From: Actinomycetes bacterium
Lineage (GTDB): Bacteria > Actinomycetota > Acidimicrobiia > Acidimicrobiales > Microtrichaceae
Length of the DNA: 21,435 bases
Direction of reading: 5' to 3'
NCBI GenBank assembly: GCA_023434535.1
Contig: JAEYSR010000021.1
Span: 1-21,435 of the forward strand
Shown in pieces: positions 1 to 7,310 of the stretch (position 1 is its first letter; the number at the start of each line of letters is the position of its first letter). The position numbers and the translations under genes are program-made. Below the pieces are notes generated by a model. That model saw only the letters and a list, made by a program, of their open reading frames with translations. It did no database searches and had not been told where the DNA came from.

Positions 1-189
1 GCCGCCCAGGAGGCCACGGACCGGCTGGTCGAGGCCGGGATCACGTCGATCCTGAACTTCGCCCCGACCGTGCTGGACGTGCCGCCGACGGTCCAGGTGC
101 GCCACGTCGACCTGGCCGTGGAGCTGCAGATCCTGGCGTTCCACGAGGACCGGTCCCGCTGGGCCGACCCGTCCCGCACCGCCGGCTGA
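1..189 (+). CDS. rex: Redox-sensing transcriptional repressor Rex, C-terminal end (5' truncated)
   Basis: The window opens inside this gene; the last 62 codons are present in frame 1 and end at TGA 187-189. The sequence around GITSILNFAPTVLDVPP, then VRHVDLAVELQILAFH, is the conserved end of the Rex Rossmann domain: the strand that closes the NAD(H) pocket and the C-terminal helix swapped across the dimer. Rex is a cytoplasmic dimer that binds operators when NADH/NAD+ is low and releases them when NADH rises. It typically controls respiratory genes, and in Streptomyces it is encoded next to hemACD. Here hemA also follows on the same strand after about 216 bp. The DNA-binding winged-helix half lies outside the window and cannot be checked. 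The family call is firm because this C-terminal block is very distinctive. Confidence 0.9.
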   Translation, partial: AAQEATDRLVEAGITSILNFAPTVLDVPPTVQVRHVDLAVELQILAFHEDRSRWADPSRTAG

Positions 190-246
190 CCGTCGGCTGA
201 GCTCTCTCCGAGCAGCGGGCCCCACGGGCCGGGCACCGTCGACGCC

Positions 247-264
247 GAGCCGTCGGATCGGCTC
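247..264 (+). other. Small inverted repeat in the rex-hemA gap
   Basis: GAGCCG (247-252) and CGGCTC (259-264) form a perfect 6-bp stem with a 6-nt loop. It sits in the 216-bp gap between rex and hemA. There is no T tract, so it may be a weak terminator, an mRNA structure or chance at this GC content. I see no convincing -10 hexamer and no Rex-operator-like sequence in the gap (190-405), which is compatible with read-through from rex into hemA. Confidence 0.25.
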
Positions 265-405
265 CACGGGGCAGATCTACCCGATCCGGCGCGGTCGCTC
301 GGCCAGACTGGCGGTTCGCGGTCCCCGCGCAGCATGCTGGGGACGTCCGAAGCGGTCGCCGGCACCTCCCGAGCGGCGACCCGAAGCGAAGGAGCGCCAG
401 CAGGC

Positions 406-1791
406 GTGTCTGTCGTCGTCGTTGGAGCGAACCACCGCACCGCCCCGCTCGATCTCCTCGAGCGCATGGCGGTCACCGGTGACCGCCTCCCCAAGCTGCT
501 CCACGCGCTCGACGCCGGTGCGGACACCTCCGAGGTGGTCGTCCTCGCGACCTGCAACCGCACCGAGGTGTACCTGGTCGCCGAGCGCTTCCACGGCGCC
601 TACGCCGAGGTCCGCGACTTCTTCGCCGACCTGACCTTCCTGCCACCCGAGCGCTTCGCCGAGAGCCTGTACGTCCACTACGACGACGCCGCGGTCCGCC
701 ACCTGTTCGAGGTCGCGGCCGGGCTGGACTCCGCGGTTCCCGGGGAGCACGAGATCCTCGGTCAGGTCCGCGACGCGTGGGAGCTGGCCCGACAGGAGGG
801 TACGGCCCGACGCGGGCTCAACCTGCTGTTCCGCCACGCTCTCGAGGTGGGCAAGCGCGCCCGCACCGAGACCTCGATCGCCCGCCACGTCACGTCGGTC
901 TCGCAGGCGGCGGTGATCCTCGCGGGCGAGCGGCTGGCCGAGATCCGCGGCATCTCCGGTGCCCCCGACGCCTGCACCGCCGCCGGCGCACGCGCCGGAC
1001 TCGCCGGTGCCCGCACCGTGCTGGTCGGCGCCGGATCGATGGGACGCGGGATGGGCTCGTTCCTGGCCGACGCCGGCGTGGCCGCCGTGGTCGTCGCCAA
1101 CCGCACCCCGGAACGGGCCGCGGACCTGGTCGATCGCATCGTGGCCGGGCGGACCGACCTCGACGCCCGTGCGATCGGCCTGTCGGGCCTGCCCGAGGCG
1201 GTCTCGCAGGCCGACGTCGTGTTCGCCGCCACAGGTGCACCCGGCGCCGTTGTCACCCCGGAGCTGGTCGAACCGGCGCTGGTCGGGCGCGACCGCCCGC
1301 TGGTCGTGGTGGACATCGCCATGCCCCGGGACGTCGATCCCGCCGTCGCCGACCTCGACGGCGTCGAGCTGCTGGACATGGACGCCGTCGCCGCGTTCAC
1401 CGAGGCCGGCATCGCCGGTCGACGCCGGGAGGTGGCGGCCGTCCGCCAGATCGTCGACGAGGAGATCGTCCGACACAACGGCGCGACCAACGCCCGCACC
1501 GCGGCGCCGGTGATCACCGCTCTGCGCGAGCAGGCCGAGTGCATCCGCTGCGCGGAGATCGAGCGGTCCTCGGGCCGGCTCGCCGGCCTGACCGACGCGC
1601 AGCGCGACGCGGTGGAGGCCATGACCCGCGGCCTGGTCGCCAAGCTCCTGCACGAGCCCACCGTCCGTCTGCGCGACGCCGCCGGCTCGGCCCGGGGCGA
1701 CCGCCTGGCGGACTCGGTCCGGGACCTCTTCGACCTGGCCGAGGGGCCCGTCGCCGAGGATCCCGGCGCAGGTCGCTCCGCTCAGGACTGA
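406..1791 (+). CDS. hemA: Glutamyl-tRNA reductase
   Basis: This enzyme reduces glutamyl-tRNA(Glu) with NADPH to glutamate-1-semialdehyde, the first committed step of C5-pathway haem synthesis in the cytoplasm. I choose GTG 406 (461 aa) over the upstream in-frame ATG 334. GAAGGAG (388-394) lies 11 nt before it, the protein then begins MSVVVVGANHRTAP as the family does, and the catalytic cysteine in ATCNRTEVYL falls at residue 50, as in E. coli. SAVPGEHEILGQVRDAW (about 108-124) is the conserved substrate-domain block. GAGSMG (about 208-213) is the NADPH-binding loop. The C-terminal helical dimerisation domain is present (about 340-430). At 461 aa it is longer than the usual ~420-440, with an Ala/Gly-rich insertion near residues 181-203 before the nucleotide domain. 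hemC follows after 7 bp. Rex regulation is inferred only from gene linkage. Confidence 0.96.
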   Translation: MSVVVVGANHRTAPLDLLERMAVTGDRLPKLLHALDAGADTSEVVVLATCNRTEVYLVAERFHGAYAEVRDFFADLTFLPPERFAESLYVHYDDAAVRHLFEVAAGLDSAVPGEHEILGQVRDAWELARQEGTARRGLNLLFRHALEVGKRARTETSIARHVTSVSQAAVILAGERLAEIRGISGAPDACTAAGARAGLAGARTVLVGAGSMGRGMGSFLADAGVAAVVVANRTPERAADLVDRIVAGRTDLDARAIGLSGLPEAVSQADVVFAATGAPGAVVTPELVEPALVGRDRPLVVVDIAMPRDVDPAVADLDGVELLDMDAVAAFTEAGIAGRRREVAAVRQIVDEEIVRHNGATNARTAAPVITALREQAECIRCAEIERSSGRLAGLTDAQRDAVEAMTRGLVAKLLHEPTVRLRDAAGSARGDRLADSVRDLFDLAEGPVAEDPGAGRSAQD

Positions 1792-1798
1792 GCCGCTC

Positions 1799-2752
1799 GT
1801 GCTCGTCCGGATCGCGACGCGGGCCTCGCCGTTGGCGCGCTGGCAGGCCGACCACGTCGCCGGTCTCATCACCGCCGCCCGCCCCGACGTCACGGTCGAG
1901 GTCCGCCCCCTGAGCACGGAGGGCGACCGGCGCACCGACGTCCCTCTGTCGGAGATCGGCGGCAAGGGCGTGTTCGCCACCGAGGTCCAGGCCGCGCTGC
2001 TCGACGGCCGGGCGGACGTGGCCGTCCACTCCGGCAAGGACCTCCCCGCGCTCACCCCCGACGGGCTGGTGATCGCCGCGATCCCCGAGCGCGGCGACGC
2101 GCGTGACGCCCTGGTCGGCTGCCGGCTCGTCGACCTGCCGACCGACGGTGTCGTCGCCACCGGGTCGGCCCGGCGTCGGGTGCAGCTGGCGCACCTGCGA
2201 CCGGACCTCCGCTTCGCCGAGCTGCGCGGCAACATGGCCACGCGCCTGTCCAAGGCCCCGGACTTCGACGCCATCGTCGTCGCCGCGGTGGCGTTGGAGC
2301 GCCTCGGGCTCACCGACTCCCTGACCGAGGTGCTACCGTCCACGCTGATGGTCCCGCAGGTGGCGCAGGGGGCGCTGGCCGTCGAGTGTCGCAGCGGCGA
2401 CGCGGAGCTCCGGGAGCTGCTGGGCCTGATCGAGCACGGGCCGAGCCGCACGGTCGTCGACGCCGAGCGCGCCTTCCTGAGCGAGCTCGGCGGTGACTGC
2501 TCGCTGCCGGCGGGAGCGCACGCCGTGCTGGTCCCCGTCGACCGGGACGGAGCCCTGGACGCCGTGGACACCGCCGGCTCCGCGACGACTGCGTCGGCCG
2601 CGGTGATCAGGATGCAGGGGATCCTGAGTGCCGACCCCGATCCCGAGGGGCGTGTCCACGTCCACCACGCGACCGAGGTCGGCGACGACCCCGACGCCGT
2701 GGGTCGCGCGATGGCCCGACGGCTGCTCGCCGCCGTGGAGAGGGCGTCGTGA
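1799..2752 (+). CDS. hemC: Hydroxymethylbilane synthase (porphobilinogen deaminase)
   Basis: The enzyme polymerises four porphobilinogen units into the linear tetrapyrrole hydroxymethylbilane. It has 317 aa, close to the family norm. The GTG start gives MLVRIATRASPLARWQA, the standard opening with the conserved R-x-S-x-LA block. The active-site motif is HSGKD (residues 77-81) with the catalytic Asp81; most homologues have a bulkier residue than Gly79. The dipyrromethane cofactor is attached through Cys234 in GGDCSLPAGA. QVAQGALAVECR (about 187-198) is also conserved. The ribosome-binding site is weak, and the 7-bp gap to hemA suggests translational coupling. The stop codon overlaps the next start (GTGA at 2749-2752). 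Confidence 0.97.
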   Translation: MLVRIATRASPLARWQADHVAGLITAARPDVTVEVRPLSTEGDRRTDVPLSEIGGKGVFATEVQAALLDGRADVAVHSGKDLPALTPDGLVIAAIPERGDARDALVGCRLVDLPTDGVVATGSARRRVQLAHLRPDLRFAELRGNMATRLSKAPDFDAIVVAAVALERLGLTDSLTEVLPSTLMVPQVAQGALAVECRSGDAELRELLGLIEHGPSRTVVDAERAFLSELGGDCSLPAGAHAVLVPVDRDGALDAVDTAGSATTASAAVIRMQGILSADPDPEGRVHVHHATEVGDDPDAVGRAMARRLLAAVERAS

Positions 2753-4233
2753 CCGTCTACCTGGTCGGCGCCGGGCCCGGGGACCCGGGCCTCCTGACCG
2801 TGCGCGGCGCCGAGGTGCTGGCCCGGGCCGACGTCGTCGTCCACGACCGGCTCTCGGCCCGCGAGCTGCTCGACCTCGCTCCCGCCCACGCCGAGCGGAT
2901 CTCCGTCGGCAAGTCGCCCGACGGTCCGTCCACCCCGCAGGAGCGGATCAACGAGCTCCTCGTCGAGCACGGCCGTTCGGGACGGACGGTCGTGCGCCTC
3001 AAGGGCGGCGACCCGTTCGTGTTCGCGCGTGGCGCCGAGGAGGCGGCCGCCCTCGTCGCCGCCGGCGTCGACTACGAGATCGTGCCGGGCATCACCTCGG
3101 CCATCGCCGTGCCCGCCTACGCGGGGATCCCCGTCACCCTGCGGTACTCCTCGACGAGCGTCACGATCGTGACCGGGCACGAGGATCCGGCCAAGGGGCG
3201 GACCGACGTCGGCTGGGAGGCCCTCGCCCAGGTGGGCGGCACGATCGTGGTGCTGATGGGCGTCAAGCACCTGCGGGAGATCGCGGCCCGGCTCGTCGCC
3301 GGCGGCCTGTCGCCCGAGACGCCGGCCGCGGCGATCACGTGGGGGACCAGGTCGCAGCAGTCGACGGTGCGGGCCACGCTCGCCACCCTCGCGGACCACC
3401 CGCTGCGCGCCCCGGCCACCATCGTGATCGGCGACGTCGCGGCCCAGCACCTCGACTGGTTCGAGTCCCGCCCGCTGATCGGTCGGTCGGTGGTCGTGAC
3501 CCGAACCCGGGACCAGTCGCCCGAGCTGGCACGTCACCTCCGGGAGGCCGGCGCGGACGTCGTCGTCGCCCCGACGATCCGGATCGGTGAGCCGGCGGAC
3601 GGGGGCGCCGCGCTCCGTGCCGCGGTCGCGGTCGTGTCGTCCTACGACTGGGTGGTGCTCACGTCGCCGAACGGCGCCGCCCGCTTCTGCGACGAGCTGC
3701 GCGACGGACGCGACCTCGCCGGTGTGAAGGTGGCGGTCATCGGCCCCGGGACAGCGGCCTCGATGGGCGCGGCGCGGATCACCGCCGACCTCGTTCCGCC
3801 GCACTTCGTGGCCGAGTCCCTGCTCGAGGTGTTCCCCGACCCGCCTCCGGGCGGGGGCCGCGTGCTGCTGGCCCGGGCCGCGGTCGCTCGGGACGTCCTG
3901 CCCGACGGGCTCCGGGCCAAGGGCTGGGACGTCGACGTGGTCGAGGCGTACCGCACCGAGTCGGTCGACTACGACGACGAGACGCGGGCCCGGGTCCGCC
4001 AGGCGGACGCCGTCACGTTCACCTCGAGCTCGACCGCCCAGCACTTCGTCGCGGCCATGGGTGGACCCGCGGCGGCCGCGGCGGGCGTCCCCCCAGTGGT
4101 GGCGTGCATCGGTCCCGTCACCGCCGCCACGGCGCGGGAGCTGGGCCTCACGGTGACGGCCGAGGCCGAGGTCCACTCGATCGCCGGGCTCGTGAAGTCG
4201 GTCGTCGACGCGCTGTCGGACGAGCCAGGCTGA
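2749..4233 (+). CDS. cobA-hemD: Fused uroporphyrinogen-III C-methyltransferase / uroporphyrinogen-III synthase
   Basis: This is a two-domain protein of 494 aa. Residues 1 to about 240 are the SAM-dependent methyltransferase that turns uroporphyrinogen III into precorrin-2, the branch to sirohaem and cobalamin. It shows VYLVGAGPGDPGLLT at the N-terminus, RLKGGDPFVFARG (about 83-95) and VPGITSAIAVPAYAGIPVT (about 112-130). Residues from about 243 to the end are uroporphyrinogen-III synthase, which closes and flips ring D of hydroxymethylbilane. It opens with IGRSVVVTRTRDQSPELARHL and includes the VVLTSPNGAARF and TFTSSSTAQHF blocks typical of HemD. Such fusions are common in actinobacteria and Firmicutes, so the architecture itself is ordinary. 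The gene overlaps hemC by 4 bp, implying coupled translation. The fusion supplies both the haem trunk and the corrin/sirohaem branch. Confidence 0.96.
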   Translation: MTVYLVGAGPGDPGLLTVRGAEVLARADVVVHDRLSARELLDLAPAHAERISVGKSPDGPSTPQERINELLVEHGRSGRTVVRLKGGDPFVFARGAEEAAALVAAGVDYEIVPGITSAIAVPAYAGIPVTLRYSSTSVTIVTGHEDPAKGRTDVGWEALAQVGGTIVVLMGVKHLREIAARLVAGGLSPETPAAAITWGTRSQQSTVRATLATLADHPLRAPATIVIGDVAAQHLDWFESRPLIGRSVVVTRTRDQSPELARHLREAGADVVVAPTIRIGEPADGGAALRAAVAVVSSYDWVVLTSPNGAARFCDELRDGRDLAGVKVAVIGPGTAASMGAARITADLVPPHFVAESLLEVFPDPPPGGGRVLLARAAVARDVLPDGLRAKGWDVDVVEAYRTESVDYDDETRARVRQADAVTFTSSSTAQHFVAAMGGPAAAAAGVPPVVACIGPVTAATARELGLTVTAEAEVHSIAGLVKSVVDALSDEPG

Positions 4234-4237
4234 ACCG

Positions 4238-4903
4238 ATGGCGGAACTGGGTGCACTGGCGGCGGTCGTCTTCGACTTCGACGGCCTCGTGATCGACACG
4301 GAGTGGTGCGAGTACCTCACCGCAGCCGAGCAGTTCCGCGACCACGGGACCGAGCTGAGCCTGGAGCTCTGGAAGTCGTTCATCGGGTCGCTGGACCACC
4401 CGCACTGGTCCGACATCCTCGAGGAGCAGATCGGCCGCCCGGTCGACCGCGACGTGATCGTGCCGGCCCGTCGGGCGGCGAACGCCGACTGCATCGGCGA
4501 CCTGGCGCCGCTCCCGGGCGTGCTGCCGCTGGTCGACTCGATCGTCGCCGCCGGCATCCCCATCGCGGTGGCCTCGTCGTCGCCGACGGACTGGGTCGAG
4601 GGTCACCTGGACACCCACGGACTCCTCGATCGGTTCCCCGTGCGTGCCACCGGCGACGAGGTGCCGCGCACCAAGCCGGACCCGGCCGTGTACCTGCTGG
4701 CGTGCGAGCGCCTCGGTGTCGACCCCGCCGCGGCCGTGGCGATCGAGGACTCGGTCAACGGCGTGGTCGCCGCCAAGGCGGCCGGCATGGCCGCCGTGGC
4801 CGTGCCGGGGTCGATGACGATCGGCATGGACTTCTCCGCGGCGGACCTGGTGGTGGCGTCCTGTGCGGAGCTGTCCCCGGCCCGCCTCGCCGCCCTCATC
4901 TGA
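4238..4903 (+). CDS. HAD-superfamily phosphatase, beta-phosphoglucomutase-like
   Basis: A cytoplasmic haloacid dehalogenase-type hydrolase of 221 aa that starts 4 bp after the cobA-hemD stop. All four HAD motifs are visible: I, VVFDFDGLVIDT with the nucleophile Asp13 and acid Asp15; II, Ser113 in VASSSPTDW; III, Lys146 in TKPDP; IV, Glu170-Asp171 in AIEDSVNGV. A helical cap is inserted between motifs I and II, the C1-cap arrangement of phosphoglycolate phosphatases and beta-phosphoglucomutases. The substrate cannot be read from sequence. Its place between hemD and hemB in a run of tetrapyrrole genes could mean a role in the pathway or in metabolite repair, or simply operon membership. I see nothing truncated or degenerate. 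Confidence 0.85.
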   Translation: MAELGALAAVVFDFDGLVIDTEWCEYLTAAEQFRDHGTELSLELWKSFIGSLDHPHWSDILEEQIGRPVDRDVIVPARRAANADCIGDLAPLPGVLPLVDSIVAAGIPIAVASSSPTDWVEGHLDTHGLLDRFPVRATGDEVPRTKPDPAVYLLACERLGVDPAAAVAIEDSVNGVVAAKAAGMAAVAVPGSMTIGMDFSAADLVVASCAELSPARLAALI

Positions 4904-4954
4904 ACGGAGTCGTGGTCGGTCGGATCGCGATGGGGGCCGGTGGGGCGGCGCCCG

Positions 4955-4960
4955 TAGGAT
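4955..4960 (+). promoter_or_regulatory. Leaderless-type -10 element for hemB
   Basis: TAGGAT, preceded by CCCG, fits the actinobacterial -10 consensus TANNNT. It ends 6 nt before the hemB GTG at 4967, which places the expected transcription start at or next to the start codon. No Shine-Dalgarno sequence precedes hemB, and I see no clear -35. The same CCCGTA-NNN-T arrangement occurs before 7311 and 9634. Confidence 0.5.
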
Positions 4961-4966
4961 CGGGCG

Positions 4967-5947
4967 GTGAGCTTCCCGCAGACCCGACTCCGCCGCCTGC
5001 GCCGTACGCCCGCCCTGCGCCGGCTGGTGGCCGAGACCCGGCTGGGTGTCGACGACCTGGTCGCCCCGCTCTTCGTCAAGGAGGGCATCGACGAGCCCGA
5101 ACCCATCGCGTCGCTGCCCGGCGTCGTGCAGCACAGCCGGTCGTCGCTCCGTCGGGAGGTCGCCGAGCTGGCGGCGCTCGGCATCGACGCCGTCGTCCTG
5201 TTCGGCGTGCCCGCCACCAAGGACGCCGACGGCTCCGGGGCGTCGGACCCCGACGGCATCGTGCAGGTCGCGCTCCGGGATCTCCGCGACGACCTCGGCG
5301 ACTCCATCGTGCTGATCGCGGATCTCTGCATCGACGAGTACACCGACCACGGCCACTGCGGCCTGCTCGCCCCCGACGGCACGGTCGACAACGACGCCAC
5401 GCTGGAGGTCTACGGCCGGGTCGCGGTGGCCCAGGCCGACGCCGGGGCCGACGTCTGCGCCCCCTCCGGGATGATGGACGGCCAGGTGGCCTCCATCCGT
5501 GAGGCGCTCGACGGCTCGGACCACTCCGACACCGCCATCCTGGCCTACTCGGCGAAGTACGCCTCGGCCCTGTACGGCCCGTTCCGCGACGCGGTCGACG
5601 TGTGCATCGCCGACGGAGGCGACCGCACCGCCTACCAGCAGGACTGGGCCAACGCCCGGGAGTCGCTCGCCGAGATCCGCGAGGACCTGGCCGAGGGTGC
5701 GGACATGATCATGGTGAAGCCGGCGATGACCTACCTCGACATCGTCACGAAGGCCCGCGCCGAGTTCGACGTGCCGATCGCGGCGTACCACGTGTCGGGC
5801 GAGTACGCGATGGTCCACGCCGCGGCGCAGCGGGGTTGGATCGACGGCGACGCCGTGGCCGTCGAGCAGATCACGGCGGTCAAGCGCGCCGGCGCCGACA
5901 TGGTGCTGACCTACTTCGCCCGCTCGCTCGCGGAAGGCATGCAGTGA
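4967..5947 (+). CDS. hemB: Delta-aminolevulinic acid dehydratase (porphobilinogen synthase)
   Basis: The enzyme condenses two 5-aminolevulinate molecules to porphobilinogen. It has 326 aa, a normal length. The Schiff-base lysines are Lys197 in AYSAKYASALYGPFRDA and Lys251 in MVKPAMTYLD. The metal site reads DLCIDEYTDHGHCG (residues 119-132). Cys121 and Cys131 of the zinc-type triad are present, but the middle ligand is Asp123 rather than Cys, so this is an intermediate between Zn-type (three Cys) and Mg-type (Asp-rich) enzymes. The start is GTG, 6 nt after a TAGGAT -10 hexamer, which suggests a leaderless mRNA separate from the upstream genes. The stop overlaps the hemL start (GTGA, 5944-5947). 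Confidence 0.96.
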   Translation: MSFPQTRLRRLRRTPALRRLVAETRLGVDDLVAPLFVKEGIDEPEPIASLPGVVQHSRSSLRREVAELAALGIDAVVLFGVPATKDADGSGASDPDGIVQVALRDLRDDLGDSIVLIADLCIDEYTDHGHCGLLAPDGTVDNDATLEVYGRVAVAQADAGADVCAPSGMMDGQVASIREALDGSDHSDTAILAYSAKYASALYGPFRDAVDVCIADGGDRTAYQQDWANARESLAEIREDLAEGADMIMVKPAMTYLDIVTKARAEFDVPIAAYHVSGEYAMVHAAAQRGWIDGDAVAVEQITAVKRAGADMVLTYFARSLAEGMQ

Positions 5948-7227
5948 CCACCAACGAAGAGCTCTACGAACGCGGCCGACGGGTCATCCCCGGCGGTGTG
6001 AACTCGCCGGTCCGGGCCTTCCGCTCGGTGGGCGGAACCCCGTACTTCGTGGCGTCGGGGTCCGGATCCCGCGTCACCGACGTCGAGGGCAACGAGTTCA
6101 TCGACTACGTCCAGAGCTACGGGGCGTCGATCCTGGGCCACGCCCACCCGCTGGTCGTCGACGCCGTCCGGGAGGCGGCGACCCGGGGCTCGACCTTCGG
6201 CGCGCCGACCGAGGGCGAGGTCCGGATGGCGGAGGAGCTGGTCGCCCGCGTGCCGGGCATGGAGCAGGTCCGCCTGGTGAGCTCGGGCACCGAGGCGACC
6301 ATGTCGGCCATCCGCCTGGCCAGGGGAGTGACCGGCCGCGACCGGATCGTGAAGTTCGAGGGCAACTACCACGGCCACTCCGACGCGCTCCTCGCCGCGG
6401 CGGGCTCCGGCGTGGCCGAGGCGGTGCTCGGGACCGAGGCGCGCCCCGACTCCGGCGGTGTCACCTCGGGTGCCGTCGCCGACACGCTCGTCCTGCCCTA
6501 CAACGTCGTCCCCCGCCTGGACGACTCGGTGGCGGTCGTCATCGTCGAGCCGGTCGCGGCGAACATGGGTCTGGTCCCCCCGGTCGACGGCTTCCTCGAG
6601 GGTCTGCGCGCCGAGTGCACCAGGGCCGGGGCGCTGCTGCTCTTCGACGAGGTCATCACCGGCTTCCGGCTGGGGGTGGGCGGGGCGACCGAGTGGTCCG
6701 GCGTCACGCCCGACCTGTGGTGCTTCGGCAAGGTGATCGGCGGCGGGCTCCCGGTCGGCGCGTTCGGTGCCTCCGCGGAGATCATGTCGGCGCTGGCGCC
6801 GCTCGGGCCCGTGTACCAGGCCGGCACCCTGTCGGGGAACCCGCTGGCCACCGCCGCCGGCCTCACCGTCCTGTCCCAGCTCGACGCCGCTGCCTACGAC
6901 CAGCTCTCCGGCATCGCCACGACCCTGGCCGACGGGCTGCGCTCGGCCTTCTCCGATGCCGGAGTCCCGGCGCTGGTGCCCCGGGTGGGTCCGCTCGTCG
7001 GCCTGTACTTCGTGCGCGACGCCGGCGACCCGGCGCCGGTGGACTTCCTCACCGCAGCGGCCTCGGTCGACCTCGGGCGGTACCCCGCATGGTTCCACGG
7101 GATGCTCGACCGGGGCATCGCCCTGGCGCCCGGACCGTACGAGGTGCTGTTCCCGTCGCTCGCCCACACTCCCGAGGACATCGAGGCCACGCTGGTCGCC
7201 GCCCGCGAGGTCGCCGCCCTCCTCTGA
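5944..7227 (+). CDS. hemL: Glutamate-1-semialdehyde 2,1-aminomutase
   Basis: A PLP enzyme that moves the amino group of glutamate-1-semialdehyde to give 5-aminolevulinate, the step between HemA and HemB. It has 427 aa, as expected. The PLP lysine is Lys263 in CFGKVIGGGLPVGAFG. Asp235 in LLFDEVITGFR contacts the pyridine nitrogen. The N-terminal IPGGVNSPVRAF and the SGTEATMSAIRLARG block (about 114-128) are diagnostic of GSAM and separate it from other class III aminotransferases. The GTG start overlaps the hemB stop by 4 bp, so translation is probably coupled. With hemA, hemC, cobA-hemD and hemB this completes the C5 route to precorrin-2 within one window. Confidence 0.97.
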   Translation: MTTNEELYERGRRVIPGGVNSPVRAFRSVGGTPYFVASGSGSRVTDVEGNEFIDYVQSYGASILGHAHPLVVDAVREAATRGSTFGAPTEGEVRMAEELVARVPGMEQVRLVSSGTEATMSAIRLARGVTGRDRIVKFEGNYHGHSDALLAAAGSGVAEAVLGTEARPDSGGVTSGAVADTLVLPYNVVPRLDDSVAVVIVEPVAANMGLVPPVDGFLEGLRAECTRAGALLLFDEVITGFRLGVGGATEWSGVTPDLWCFGKVIGGGLPVGAFGASAEIMSALAPLGPVYQAGTLSGNPLATAAGLTVLSQLDAAAYDQLSGIATTLADGLRSAFSDAGVPALVPRVGPLVGLYFVRDAGDPAPVDFLTAAASVDLGRYPAWFHGMLDRGIALAPGPYEVLFPSLAHTPEDIEATLVAAREVAALL

Positions 7228-7240
7228 CGTCGCCGGCCCT

Positions 7241-7293
7241 CTCCGGGTCTGCCGGTCGTGCAGACCCACGCGACGGACCCGGAGCAGACCGGC
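7241..7293 (+). terminator. Compound hairpin with alternative pairings after hemL
   Basis: GGGTCTGC (7245-7252) pairs perfectly with GCAGACCC (7260-7267) across a 7-nt loop. This is a strong GC hairpin 18 nt after the hemL stop, with no U tract, which is a common actinobacterial terminator form. The same left arm can also pair with a second GCAGACC at 7284-7290. CTCCGGGT (7241-7248) pairs with ACCCGGAG (7277-7284), and GCCGGTC (7251-7257) with GACCGGC (7287-7293). The pairings are mutually exclusive. Confidence 0.5.
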
Positions 7294-7297
7294 CCCG

Positions 7298-7303
7298 TAC
7301 GCT
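7298..7303 (+). promoter_or_regulatory. Leaderless-type -10 element for the 319-aa gene
   Basis: TACGCT, preceded by CCCG, fits TANNNT and ends 7 nt before GTG 7311. The geometry predicts transcription starting at or beside the GTG. It supports 7311 as the start, since no Shine-Dalgarno sequence is present there. Confidence 0.4.
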
Positions 7304-7310
7304 GGTCGGC

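Noticed and set aside
334..405. Upstream ATG start for hemA
   Set aside because: It would add 24 residues unlike the family. GTG 406 has a good ribosome-binding site and puts the catalytic Cys at the canonical position 50.
277..4563. A 1428-codon open frame on the minus strand across hemA-hemC-cobA/hemD
   Set aside because: It is the antisense shadow of three well-identified genes. At this GC content the complementary frame rarely meets a stop. The translation is low-complexity Arg/Gly/Asp-rich with no recognisable domain.
4148..5818. A 556-codon minus-strand frame across the HAD gene and hemB
   Set aside because: Antisense to confident genes and composed of Val/Gly/Asp/Arg repeats typical of GC-rich shadow frames.
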